A DNA stretch of 33,840 nt from Endomicrobiia bacterium (GTDB lineage: Bacteria > Elusimicrobiota > Endomicrobiia > DTEH01). A program made the position numbers and the translations under genes. This document shows, one piece after another, positions 8,084 through 15,770 of the stretch. The notes beneath the pieces were generated by a model, which worked only from the letters and a program-made list of their open reading frames with translations, made no database searches and had not been told where the DNA came from. Where the stretch lies: positions 1 through 33,840 of the forward strand of contig JANXDG010000073.1 in NCBI GenBank assembly GCA_025059805.1, written 5' to 3'. Position 1 is the first letter of the stretch, and the number at the start of each line of letters is the position of its first letter.

Positions 8084-9715
8084 TTATCCTTCACTAATAG
8101 TCTTTGGTACATAATATAAACCATATGACCACTTGATTAAATCATCAAAACTTTTTGCTGACAACAAATTTCGTGATATTTTTTTAATGTCAATTCCTAA
8201 ATCCTCAGGATATGCTACGATTTTTCCCATCCTAAGTTTGTTTATTTGCAATCTCGTAATTTTTCTACCTACAGGCGTGTCGCCAGCAACCGCTGAAATT
8301 GCCAACATACGTGTTTTAATATCTTTGCATTTATGTAAATATGCTATACCTTTTTCGGTTACAATATGAGTAATTTGGTCCCAATAAATCATAACTGGTA
8401 TATACGGTAAAATCTTTTGCTTGTAAAACTTCACTGCGTCAAGTTCCTCAACAAAAACCGGTGTACCTTTAGGCGACAATGTTGGTGTTATCTGCACTAC
8501 AAGTTTACTACCAAGATTAAACTTAGATAACAAATTATCTTCTCTTTTGCACAAAGAAAAACTTTCTGTAATATGTCGTCTACCAGGTGGTGTTGAACCT
8601 AAATTTGGTGCACCACCAAAACCTGGAATTCTATCAAATGTTACAGTAGATGAGTTACCGAACTGGTCCATCTGCAAAGTTGAACCAATAAAAAGATCTA
8701 TGCCATATAACCCTGCAAGATGTGCGTACAACCTGTTTGACATTAAAACTCTATCTGGACCAGTACTAAATACGTCACTTCTATGTTTGATATATTCTTC
8801 CATACCTGGCTCACTACCAAAACAATATATATGTTTAACAAAACCGTTTTCAATAGCAGGGATCAACGTCGGATGAGGATTTAAAACCCAATGTGTTACA
8901 TATTTACCTTTAATGCCTAATTTTTCACCATAAGTAGGTAAAATCAATTCTATTGCTGCAGTTGCAAATCCAATCCCATGGTTTAAACTTACAACCTTAT
9001 AAGGAAGATAAATTCCTTTTATTACCATGGCTGCCATTAATATCTGTTGTTCCGTTATTTTTGCAGGGTCGCGTGTAAATAACGGTTGAATATAATATGG
9101 TTCATCTGTGACTACAATAAAATCTACAAAATCTTTTGAAATATCAACACGTGGCAGAACTTTTTTGAGTTTGCTTACTTGTGCTATCACTATCCCAGAC
9201 TTACTTTTTGTTGCTGCAACTATAGTAGGTGTATCTTCACTGTTATAGCCTAAATATAGATTCCCTTCTTTGTCAGATGCATCTGCAACTACTAGACTTA
9301 CGGACGGTGTTAAGTCCAAAAAATACCGTGAGAAAAGTTCAATATAAGTATGAATAGCCCCGAGCGTAACATTTTTTGATTTTATAAGTTCTGCTATTGC
9401 TTTTGCTTGAGGTCCTGAATAAGCGAAATCTATCTTTGAAACAATTCCTTTTTTAATCAATCCAATATGTTCAGATAAAACTATTGAAGATTGTACCAAA
9501 TGCAAGTTATTTATTTTCTTTGGATTAACCTGCAATAACTTCCTTGCAAGAAAATCAGCTTGTTTTTGATTGTCTCCTTCAAGACAGACCCTGTCGCCTG
9601 AACGAATAACTGTCTCTAATAATTGAATAACATTATCTTTACTTACAATTTTGCTATTTCTACAACATAATTTTTTTGCAACTTTTACTCGCTTAGTGTA
9701 TTCTCTATAGTTCAT
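8084..9715 (-). CDS. mdcA: Malonate decarboxylase alpha subunit-like CoA/ACP transferase
   Basis: 543 residues, the usual length of MdcA. Family-like segments run throughout: RVCLEGDNQKQADFLARKL near 42-60, GAIHTYIELFSRYFLDLTP, YIQPLFTRDPAKITEQQI, LNHGIGFATAAIELILPTY, HWVLNPHPTLIPAIENGFVK, FGSEPGMEEYI, DLFIGSTLQMDQFGNSS, GFGGAPNLGSTPPGRRH and a late MIYWDQITHIVTEKGIAYL. MdcA exchanges acetyl and malonyl groups between CoA or free acid and the malonate decarboxylase carrier protein. No mdcC, mdcD, mdcE or mdcB is next to it: a tRNA gene lies upstream and pal downstream. It may therefore work alone as an acetyl-CoA:malonate CoA-transferase, or its partners are elsewhere. No clear ribosome-binding site precedes the ATG. 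A generic acetyl-CoA hydrolase/4-hydroxybutyrate CoA-transferase is less likely, since the similarity is specific along the whole length. Confidence 0.83.
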   Translation of the reverse strand: MNYREYTKRVKVAKKLCCRNSKIVSKDNVIQLLETVIRSGDRVCLEGDNQKQADFLARKLLQVNPKKINNLHLVQSSIVLSEHIGLIKKGIVSKIDFAYSGPQAKAIAELIKSKNVTLGAIHTYIELFSRYFLDLTPSVSLVVADASDKEGNLYLGYNSEDTPTIVAATKSKSGIVIAQVSKLKKVLPRVDISKDFVDFIVVTDEPYYIQPLFTRDPAKITEQQILMAAMVIKGIYLPYKVVSLNHGIGFATAAIELILPTYGEKLGIKGKYVTHWVLNPHPTLIPAIENGFVKHIYCFGSEPGMEEYIKHRSDVFSTGPDRVLMSNRLYAHLAGLYGIDLFIGSTLQMDQFGNSSTVTFDRIPGFGGAPNLGSTPPGRRHITESFSLCKREDNLLSKFNLGSKLVVQITPTLSPKGTPVFVEELDAVKFYKQKILPYIPVMIYWDQITHIVTEKGIAYLHKCKDIKTRMLAISAVAGDTPVGRKITRLQINKLRMGKIVAYPEDLGIDIKKISRNLLSAKSFDDLIKWSYGLYYVPKTISEG

Positions 9716-9750
9716 AATTACTTGTATTTAAAATCATTTAAAAAAATCAA

Positions 9751-9824
9751 CGCCCCTAACAGGACTCGAACCTGTAGCCATCTGGTTCGAAGCCAGCCGC
9801 TCTGTCCAATTGAGCTATAGGGGC
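9751..9824 (-). tRNA. tRNA-Arg (anticodon UCG)
   Basis: A 74-nt cloverleaf reads on the - strand. The acceptor is GCCCCTA/TAGGGGC with discriminator G, the D stem is GCTC/GAGC, the anticodon loop is CTTCGAA giving UCG (codon CGA and other CGN), and the T arm is ACAGG-TTCGAGT-CCTGT. The D loop has A20, an arginine identity base. The CCA end is not encoded. The anticodon stem GCTGG/CCAGA has a G27-A43 mismatch at its outer pair. It sits 17 bases after the PASTA gene and 35 bases before mdcA, so it may be cut from a longer transcript. Confidence 0.96.
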
Positions 9825-9841
9825 GTCGGTTCTACAAAATT

Positions 9842-10615
9842 TTACTCAGATTCAGCGTTATAAATAACATCTACTTTGCTACCTTGTTCAATAAGTTTTC
9901 CAGCTTGCGGTGATTGTGAAATTATAATATCAAACTCTTTATCTTCATCACAAACTTTTTTTACATTACCTAATTTTAGACCTTTTGATTCTAAAATTTT
10001 TTTTGCTTCAAGAAGTGATTTATTAACAATATTCGGTACTACTACTTTCTTCACTATAGCTTTACCTTTGCTTACAACAAGGTTAATCTTTGTTCCTTTT
10101 TTAACTTCAACTCCTTCGTTCGGTTCTGTTGACAAAACTAAACCTTTCTCTACTGTATCTGAAAACTCTTCCTTTATTTCGCCTATCTCAAGGTCAGCCG
10201 CCAAAATTACTTTTTTTACTTCATCTAACGGTTTTAAGCTTACCTGCGGAATCTTAACCACAGGTACGCCTTTAGAAACTATAAGCATCACTTCTGTATT
10301 TTTTCTTACCAAAGTTTTAGGCAACGGTTGCTGAAAAATAACACAGCCAACTGGTGTATTATCTGATTCTACTTGTTCAACAATTTCATATCTAAGTTTG
10401 GAAGACTTTAGTTTCTTACTTGCTTCATTTAAAGACAAACCTCTAACATCTGGAACTCGTACATATAAGTACTTTAATTCAATTTGTGGAAATATGAAAA
10501 AATATGATAAAAAACTAACAACGAAAGATATAACAACTGAAACTAAAATTACAATCAGTACACTTGTACCTTTTGAAACTTGTCTGTATTCAAAATCAAC
10601 TTTTTCTTCTGCCAT
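9842..10615 (-). CDS. Membrane-anchored PASTA-repeat protein without kinase domain
   Basis: 257 residues: a short cytoplasmic N-terminus (1-16), one membrane helix (about 17-43) and three extracytoplasmic PASTA domains at about 51-115, 118-184 and 190-254. Each has the family pattern, for example VRVPDVRGLSLNEASKKL, QQPLPKTLVRKNTEVMLIVS, STEPNEGVEVKKGTKINLVV and VVPNIVNKSLLEAKKIL. PASTA domains bind peptidoglycan or muropeptides and usually sit on Ser/Thr kinases or penicillin-binding proteins; neither is fused here. An AAGGAGG site lies directly before the ATG. The gene follows the barrel/OmpA gene after 16 bases and precedes tRNA-Arg. The likely role is wall sensing or anchoring, perhaps with a separate kinase; this is inference. 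Confidence 0.9.
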   Translation of the reverse strand: MAEEKVDFEYRQVSKGTSVLIVILVSVVISFVVSFLSYFFIFPQIELKYLYVRVPDVRGLSLNEASKKLKSSKLRYEIVEQVESDNTPVGCVIFQQPLPKTLVRKNTEVMLIVSKGVPVVKIPQVSLKPLDEVKKVILAADLEIGEIKEEFSDTVEKGLVLSTEPNEGVEVKKGTKINLVVSKGKAIVKKVVVPNIVNKSLLEAKKILESKGLKLGNVKKVCDEDKEFDIIISQSPQAGKLIEQGSKVDVIYNAESE

Positions 10616-10631
10616 ATTTTTGAACCTCCTT

Positions 10632-12686
10632 TTATTTATTCCAAATTATAATCTCAACACGACGATTTTGTGCCCTGCCAAGTTTTGATTTATTTGACGC
10701 AACAGGTTTTTGTTCACCCCAGCCTTTTACTTCAAACAAATTTTTTTCAAGACCAACTGTATTAACAAAGTAAGAATATATAGTTGATGCATACATAAAT
10801 GATTTCTTTCTGTTCTCTTCTTCATCACCTACAGAATCTGTATGTCCTTCAATTGATATTTTTTTATTTAAAAAACTTTCTTTAATAATCTCTGCTAAGG
10901 AAGATAGTGAATCATAAAATTTAGGATTAATCTCGCCTGAAGGTTTCAAAAATAATTCATCAGTTTGATATGTTACTATTATACCTCGTTCATCTAATGT
11001 TACTTTCGCACCTTTTATATAAAACAATTTATCTTGTCTTTCTACAATTTTTTCTATAACCTTTTCTGGTTTCTTAGGTGGAACATAAACCTTAAAAGTA
11101 ACCTCCTTAGTTATTTTGTTACCCGCAACATCAAACACTCTACATCTAAGTTTATATTCTCCATTAGGCACTGTTTCATTATAAATTTCATCTTTACCGT
11201 TCCAAACTAATATTTGCTCAAAAACGTTTTGTTTCCTTAGAAGGTCAATCGGAAATTTATAAATTTTCTTTTCATTACCTGTAAGAATTGTTAATTCTAT
11301 TTTCTCAATATACGAATGTTCATCTTTTACTGCTACTGTAAATTGTATCTCATCATCTATGTTATCACCGTCAGGAGAAAAACTTTCTGTTGAAACAGTC
11401 AATTCAACAGAAGGAGCGTTTGTGTCAACTACAAATCTTGCTTTATCTGATTTGTATACAATTGTAGTATTTCTAGATCTATCTCTAGCAGAGAATTCAA
11501 CAAAGTATTCACCATCAGGCAAAATGTTCCCTTGATTGTCTTTACCATCATAAGTATAAAAACTTTCAACAACTGTTGGAACATATGTAGATTTAAATAT
11601 AAACACTGTATTATTGTTCCTATCTGATATAGTGTATAAAAGTTCAATAATGTTTGTATAGGTGCTAATATTATGTCTAAAAAACACATTATCAAGATAG
11701 CCATCATCGTTAGGTGAGAAATATACTGGTTCTACAGTTAGTTCGCATGGTAAAAACGTTTCTTTTATTTTTTCTATCTTTTTCCTAGATATAAATTTCA
11801 AACTTATCCCAATATTATGTGTTGTACCTAACAAAGAGTTTGGTAAATATGCATAGTCAATACCAAAATTGCCAATCCTTAGACTTAGACCAGATGTAAA
11901 AAATGAGATGTGGTCAAAAATACCTAAATTATTTTTGTCAGCATCATGGATGTAACCAACTCGTAAACCCAATACATCTGATCCCCAATGTTCAATTGCA
12001 TAACTATAAATCGGCTTCAAAGAATAATAATCAATCTCAGAAGATATTATGAAATTAATCTTTGTTTCTTGTATAGGCAAGTTAAACTTTAGTCGGACAC
12101 CTACATTATGTTTTATTGGATTCCTGTAATCGTTATCTTCTACTGACGAATAGTTTACTAATGAATATCCTAGAGTAAATAATTCATCATTAGTAATAAA
12201 TAACATACCAACATCATACATCATTGAAGAAATATTAGATTTTGCAAGTTTTTGCTGATAATATTTACCACCTAAACCAAAACTTAAATTTTTATTAATT
12301 CTAAAACCTATGCTGCCATTAAATATTTTTGTATCTAACTTGAACTTATCCCCGGGAATGAAATTATAAATCTCTCTAATTTCAGGCGACGAAAACATTC
12401 GTCCAGTAATGCCAAAATTTATTATACCTAAGGGCAAACTTAATGAGAATTGTTCTAATACACAATCTACAAAATACATACGGTGTGCTAATGTTATCTC
12501 TCCAGAAGGACATAAACCGCTCACCGCTGGGTTATAAAAAAGTCCTTCAGCTGTGTCATACATCGTTACAAAATTTCCACCTGCACCGCTACAACGTACA
12601 CCGGCAGGTATCAAAACTTCTTCGTATTTAGCCACTGCATACAATACACCAGAAATATAAAATAGTATAACAAAAATTTTCTTCAT
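10632..12686 (-). CDS. PorV-like outer-membrane barrel fused to FlgD-Ig repeats and an OmpA domain
   Basis: 684 residues. A signal peptide (1-19) precedes a beta-barrel region (about 20-300) of PorV/PorQ or UPF0164 type, with GAGGNFVTMYDTAEGLFYNP near the start (the usual 'NPA' motif reads NPAVSG) and strand pairs such as LSFGLGGKYYQQKLA. Two FlgD-like Ig domains follow: one begins SPNDDGYLDNV (324-334) with YTYDGKDNQGNILPDGEYF, the other SPDGDNIDDEI (437-447) with WNGKDEIYNETVPNGEYKL. The C-terminus (about 560-684) is an OmpA-like peptidoglycan-binding domain with EGHTDSVGDEEENRKKS (613 on) and AQNRRVEI (672 on). The product would be an outer-membrane protein with a periplasmic arm to the wall. 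The start overlaps the upstream FlgD-Ig gene by ATGA. PorV takes part in type IX secretion in Bacteroidota, but no other T9SS gene is visible, so that role is not claimed. Confidence 0.8.
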   Translation of the reverse strand: MKKIFVILFYISGVLYAVAKYEEVLIPAGVRCSGAGGNFVTMYDTAEGLFYNPAVSGLCPSGEITLAHRMYFVDCVLEQFSLSLPLGIINFGITGRMFSSPEIREIYNFIPGDKFKLDTKIFNGSIGFRINKNLSFGLGGKYYQQKLAKSNISSMMYDVGMLFITNDELFTLGYSLVNYSSVEDNDYRNPIKHNVGVRLKFNLPIQETKINFIISSEIDYYSLKPIYSYAIEHWGSDVLGLRVGYIHDADKNNLGIFDHISFFTSGLSLRIGNFGIDYAYLPNSLLGTTHNIGISLKFISRKKIEKIKETFLPCELTVEPVYFSPNDDGYLDNVFFRHNISTYTNIIELLYTISDRNNNTVFIFKSTYVPTVVESFYTYDGKDNQGNILPDGEYFVEFSARDRSRNTTIVYKSDKARFVVDTNAPSVELTVSTESFSPDGDNIDDEIQFTVAVKDEHSYIEKIELTILTGNEKKIYKFPIDLLRKQNVFEQILVWNGKDEIYNETVPNGEYKLRCRVFDVAGNKITKEVTFKVYVPPKKPEKVIEKIVERQDKLFYIKGAKVTLDERGIIVTYQTDELFLKPSGEINPKFYDSLSSLAEIIKESFLNKKISIEGHTDSVGDEEENRKKSFMYASTIYSYFVNTVGLEKNLFEVKGWGEQKPVASNKSKLGRAQNRRVEIIIWNK

Positions 12687-13423
12687 CTTCTTTCTTTGAT
12701 AATACCTACTAACCTGACTACAGGACTTATACCATCAGAGTGTAACATAACAAAATACATTCCCTGAGGTAAAATATTTCCTTCCTCATCTTTACCATCC
12801 CAGTCAATTGTGTAAACTATATCTTTTAGTGCAGTCTGTTTTCGGTTCAATATACGCACCAACCTACCTGAAATACTAAATATGTAGATACTTATAGGTA
12901 TGTCTTTATCAGTAATATACCTAATCTTTGTTTTTTCACCTTGTAGTGGACAGAATGGATTGTTCTGGTCAACCTCTAGTGTTATTTTAACATCAGACCA
13001 ACTTTCTAACGCCGATTTTGTTGTAAAAAACCTATCTGTTACTGTTTGACTACTACCATTTGTCTCATAAACTCTAAGTAAAAGAAAATATGTTGTATTT
13101 TCCACAAGAATTCTGTTGTCTATATTAACCCGTGTAGTAAAGTTTAGTGTATTTTCTACAGACGTGCTATCAACAATATGCCATACAGTATTACCTAAAG
13201 ATAACCCATTCTCAAATGTAGAAATTTTGATTTCAAACGACGCTATTATATATCGGTTGTCATATTCAAAAAAAACTACAGGATTGCGTGATTTAATCAC
13301 TACATTAACATTGTTTGACGAACCATCCACACCATATGACTTAATTATGTTAGCAATAAGAACACATGATTGAAAAACAAAAAACGAAAATAAAATTATC
13401 CGTTGTACTATTTTTTTTATCAT
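12683..13423 (-). CDS. Secreted protein with C-terminal FlgD-like Ig domain
   Basis: 246 residues from the ATG at 13423. That start gives a plausible signal sequence (MIKKIVQRIILFSFFVFQS). An in-frame ATT (13522) exists 33 codons upstream but would run deep into the phosphate transporter gene and lacks a signal-like start. The middle (about 30-130) is beta-rich with a fibronectin-like repeat (TTRVNIDNRILVENTTYFLLL). The C-terminal 90 residues match FlgD-Ig/T9SS-like sorting domains: NPFCPLQGEKTKIRY, SIYIFSISGRLVRIL, IDWDGKDEEGNILPQGMYFV. Its stop overlaps the barrel/OmpA gene by ATGA, so the two are probably made together and may interact on the surface. I do not recognise a specific function. 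No good ribosome-binding site is seen 11 bases after the upstream stop. Confidence 0.75.
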   Translation of the reverse strand: MIKKIVQRIILFSFFVFQSCVLIANIIKSYGVDGSSNNVNVVIKSRNPVVFFEYDNRYIIASFEIKISTFENGLSLGNTVWHIVDSTSVENTLNFTTRVNIDNRILVENTTYFLLLRVYETNGSSQTVTDRFFTTKSALESWSDVKITLEVDQNNPFCPLQGEKTKIRYITDKDIPISIYIFSISGRLVRILNRKQTALKDIVYTIDWDGKDEEGNILPQGMYFVMLHSDGISPVVRLVGIIKERR

Positions 13424-13434
13424 AAACAAAAAAT

Positions 13435-14466
13435 TTATAAACCTAAAATTTTCACAAGATTGAAAATTAGATAATATAGTATAAACGCTACAATTGCAGT
13501 CATAGGGATAGTTATAAACCAAGTAATAAAAACATTTTTACCCACACTCCATCTAACACCTTTCATACGTTCAGCTGCACCTGTTCCCATCACCGATGTT
13601 GTTATGACATGAGTTGTTGACAAAGGTAATCCTAACATTGAAGCAATATAAATCACTAATGCAGCTGAGCCTTGTGCTACAAAACCATTTATATGTTTAA
13701 TTTTATAAATATTCATTCCTATAGTTTTTATTACACTCCAGCCTCCAAACATTATACCTAGTGTAATACATACAGCACAAGCAATTATTACCCATTGCGG
13801 TGCAAAATTACCATGTTGTGGTTTATAAAGACCAAGTACTATCAAAGAAAAAGTAATAATTCCTATAGCTTTCTGGCCATCGTTTGAACCATGAGATACT
13901 GCATAAAATGCTGAAGATACAACTTCTAAAAATTTAAATACAGAATTTATTTTGTTACTTGCGCCTACTGCAAGCGAGTATACAATCTTTGTCAATATAT
14001 ATGAAGAGACCAATCCTGCGGCTGGTGCTAAGAACAATGTAATAAATATCTTTACAACATTATTCCATTGCACAGATTCAAACCCTGCAATTGCAATCCC
14101 ACTGCCAATAAAACCACCAATTAACGCGTGTGATGCAGATATTGGCATTCCAAGAATCGTACATACAACATTCCATACAGTACTTGTAAGAAGTGTGGAA
14201 AATAAAATGATAACCGCATATTTATTACCAACAAAAAGGTTAGGATCAATTATTCCTGTACCGATTGTTTTTGCCACACCTTGACCAAAAAAATACGTAC
14301 CAATAAATTCAAATATACCAGCAATGATTAACGCTTTTCCTGGTTTTAACGCACGAGTACCTATAGGGATAGCGATTATATTCGCAGAATCATTAAAACC
14401 ATTAGAAAAATTAAACGCCAAACCTAATATTACTACAATTATTCCGAGAATCAAACCAGTTGTCAT
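13435..14466 (-). CDS. pitA: PiT-family inorganic phosphate transporter
   Basis: 343 residues, a polytopic membrane protein of PiT type (roughly ten hydrophobic segments). Both family signatures are present: GFNDSANIIAIPIGTRAL near the N-terminus and SHGSNDGQKAIGIITFSL in the second half, with a SASHALIGGFIGSGI and a later STTHVITTSVMGTG. It would import phosphate (or metal phosphate) driven by H+ or Na+. No phoU-like partner is adjacent. The ATG at 14466 is chosen because an AAGGAGG site lies 9 bases before it; an upstream TTG at 14472 is only 3 bases from that site. It lies between a DJ-1 gene and the FlgD-Ig gene, so its regulation is not apparent. Which ion couples transport cannot be told. 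Confidence 0.94.
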   Translation of the reverse strand: MTTGLILGIIVVILGLAFNFSNGFNDSANIIAIPIGTRALKPGKALIIAGIFEFIGTYFFGQGVAKTIGTGIIDPNLFVGNKYAVIILFSTLLTSTVWNVVCTILGMPISASHALIGGFIGSGIAIAGFESVQWNNVVKIFITLFLAPAAGLVSSYILTKIVYSLAVGASNKINSVFKFLEVVSSAFYAVSHGSNDGQKAIGIITFSLIVLGLYKPQHGNFAPQWVIIACAVCITLGIMFGGWSVIKTIGMNIYKIKHINGFVAQGSAALVIYIASMLGLPLSTTHVITTSVMGTGAAERMKGVRWSVGKNVFITWFITIPMTAIVAFILYYLIFNLVKILGL

Positions 14467-14475
14467 TCTCAAAAA

Positions 14476-14482
14476 CCTCCTT
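14476..14482 (-). promoter_or_regulatory. Ribosome-binding site fixing the pitA start
   Basis: AAGGAGG on the - strand, 9 bases before the ATG at 14466 and too close (3 bases) to the TTG at 14472. Confidence 0.7.
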
Positions 14483-14487
14483 CTTAG

Positions 14488-14997
14488 CTATCTTCCCAGT
14501 AACAAATCTCTAATTTTTTCACCGAATTGTCTTGCAACTTGTGGACCTGCTGCTGTAACAATTTTGCCATCAGTTTCAACATCCTTCCCTGTGTAATTTA
14601 CTCCGTTAGATTTTAACTGAGATACTTCTGATGGGAAAACTGTTGCTTTTTTACCCTTTAAGACACCTGCCTTTGCTAAAGTTACAGGTGCTATACATAT
14701 GGCTGCCAAAACTTTGTTTTTAGCAACAGCATCTTGAGCAATTTTATGCGCTTTTGGATTATCCCAATATTCAGAAGAACCCATACCACCAACAAAAATT
14801 ATACCATCATAATCTTCTGCTTTTAGCTCATCAATAGTTTTTTCCACTTTGACAGTAGCGCCAAGCATACCCTTAGCTGTACCAGTAGAACTACTGTAAG
14901 TGTCAACATTGATCTTAGCTTTTGTTAATACTTCTTTCGGTTGGAGATATTCTTCATCACGGAAACCATCCTTTGCTATTATCATTGCTACTTTCAT
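14488..14997 (-). CDS. DJ-1/PfpI family protein (class I glutamine amidotransferase-like)
   Basis: 169 residues from the ATG at 14997, which has AAGGGGG 8 bases upstream. Family features: an N-terminal VAMIIAKDGFRDEEY with the acidic residues near the active site, the strand-turn IIFVGGMGSSEYW, and the nucleophile elbow AAICIAPVTLAKAG with Cys 101. The residue after the Cys is Ile rather than His, so a Cys-His protease-like pair is not evident. DJ-1/PfpI members act as deglycases, chaperones or peptidases; the substrate is unknown here. The frame stays open 37 codons upstream to an ATG at 15108 that would add a signal-like hydrophobic stretch (KRFIFISLTIPVFMNFIFS), giving 206 residues. The internal start is preferred for its ribosome-binding site, but an exported form is possible. 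Confidence 0.83.
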   Translation of the reverse strand: MKVAMIIAKDGFRDEEYLQPKEVLTKAKINVDTYSSSTGTAKGMLGATVKVEKTIDELKAEDYDGIIFVGGMGSSEYWDNPKAHKIAQDAVAKNKVLAAICIAPVTLAKAGVLKGKKATVFPSEVSQLKSNGVNYTGKDVETDGKIVTAAGPQVARQFGEKIRDLLLGR

Positions 14998-15005
14998 AAT
15001 TTTTA

Positions 15006-15012
15006 CCCCCTT
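15006..15012 (-). promoter_or_regulatory. Ribosome-binding site favouring the short DJ-1 start
   Basis: AAGGGGG on the - strand, 8 bases before the ATG at 14997. The alternative ATG at 15108 has no comparable site. Confidence 0.6.
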
Positions 15013-15125
15013 CTGTAGTATAACTTTCTTTTTGTTTTCTGAAAAAATAAAATTCATAAATACGGGGATAGTTAATGAAATAAATATAAACCGCTTAATA
15101 TTTTTCATTTAAATATCAATTTTGT

Positions 15126-15770
15126 TTAAAATGCAGCAATTAAAGCAAAAATTGAAATTAGTAATGTCGTCAACACAAGATATGGCGATGTTAATATTCT
15201 ACGTAGGTTTGGATCTTTAACTTCAGGCATAGTTTGCAATTTTTGTGTTTCTTTTATCTCCTGTAATTCTTTTCTTAGTTCATCAATTTTTTTATCAAGA
15301 ATGTCATAATCACTAATATTAATCTCAGCAGGTGCTACAACAGATCTTACTTCTTTACTATCAGCATTTTCAGTAATTATATTTTTATTTTTTGAAGCTT
15401 GTTCTAAATTTTGTTTGATTTCTATATTTTCTCTTTTTAGAGAAGATATTTCCTGAGATAACAATTCTATTTTTTCTAAAATTGATGTTATATCTAAATT
15501 AATTCTTTCTAACTTACGATTAAGCTCTACTAACGACGACGAAGTCTCCGAAATTTCCTTGCTAAGTTCTACTACTTTCTGTTTTAAACCCTCAACTTCT
15601 TTAGATAAGTTCTCTACTTCTTTGTTTAACTTACTAGTAGAAACCTGTGGTCTTGTAGAATGTTTAACAGTTAAACTTTCTGTATTAATTTTCGCAGTGC
15701 AAACTATAATGATAATAGCGATAAGAAATAGTTGAAATCTTCCGGTGGTTCTGCAGTATATTCTACCCAT
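15126..15770 (-). CDS. Coiled-coil protein with N- and C-terminal membrane segments
   Basis: 214 residues, not a family I recognise. A hydrophobic N-terminal segment (about 12-25, FQLFLIAIIIIVC) is a signal or anchor. A long coiled coil occupies about 45-125 with repeated heptads (VENLSKEVEGLKQKVVELSK, IEKLLSEF-like spacing in IEKIELLSQEISSLK). A second short helix (155-178) and a C-terminal membrane segment (about 192-213, SPYLVLTTLLISIFALIAAF) follow. The ATG at 15770 has GGAG 6 bases before it and lies 67 bases inside the end of the pseudouridine synthase gene in another frame; no later start keeps the N-terminal segment. It may be a structural or tethering protein of the envelope, judged only from topology and neighbours (lgt, lspA, pal-type genes). 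Confidence 0.7.
   Translation of the reverse strand: MGRIYCRTTGRFQLFLIAIIIIVCTAKINTESLTVKHSTRPQVSTSKLNKEVENLSKEVEGLKQKVVELSKEISETSSSLVELNRKLERINLDITSILEKIELLSQEISSLKRENIEIKQNLEQASKNKNIITENADSKEVRSVVAPAEINISDYDILDKKIDELRKELQEIKETQKLQTMPEVKDPNLRRILTSPYLVLTTLLISIFALIAAF

Noticed and set aside
13424-13522. N-terminal extension of the FlgD-Ig protein from the ATT at 13522
   Set aside because: It runs deep into the phosphate transporter gene and lacks a signal-like start; the ATG at 13423 gives one.
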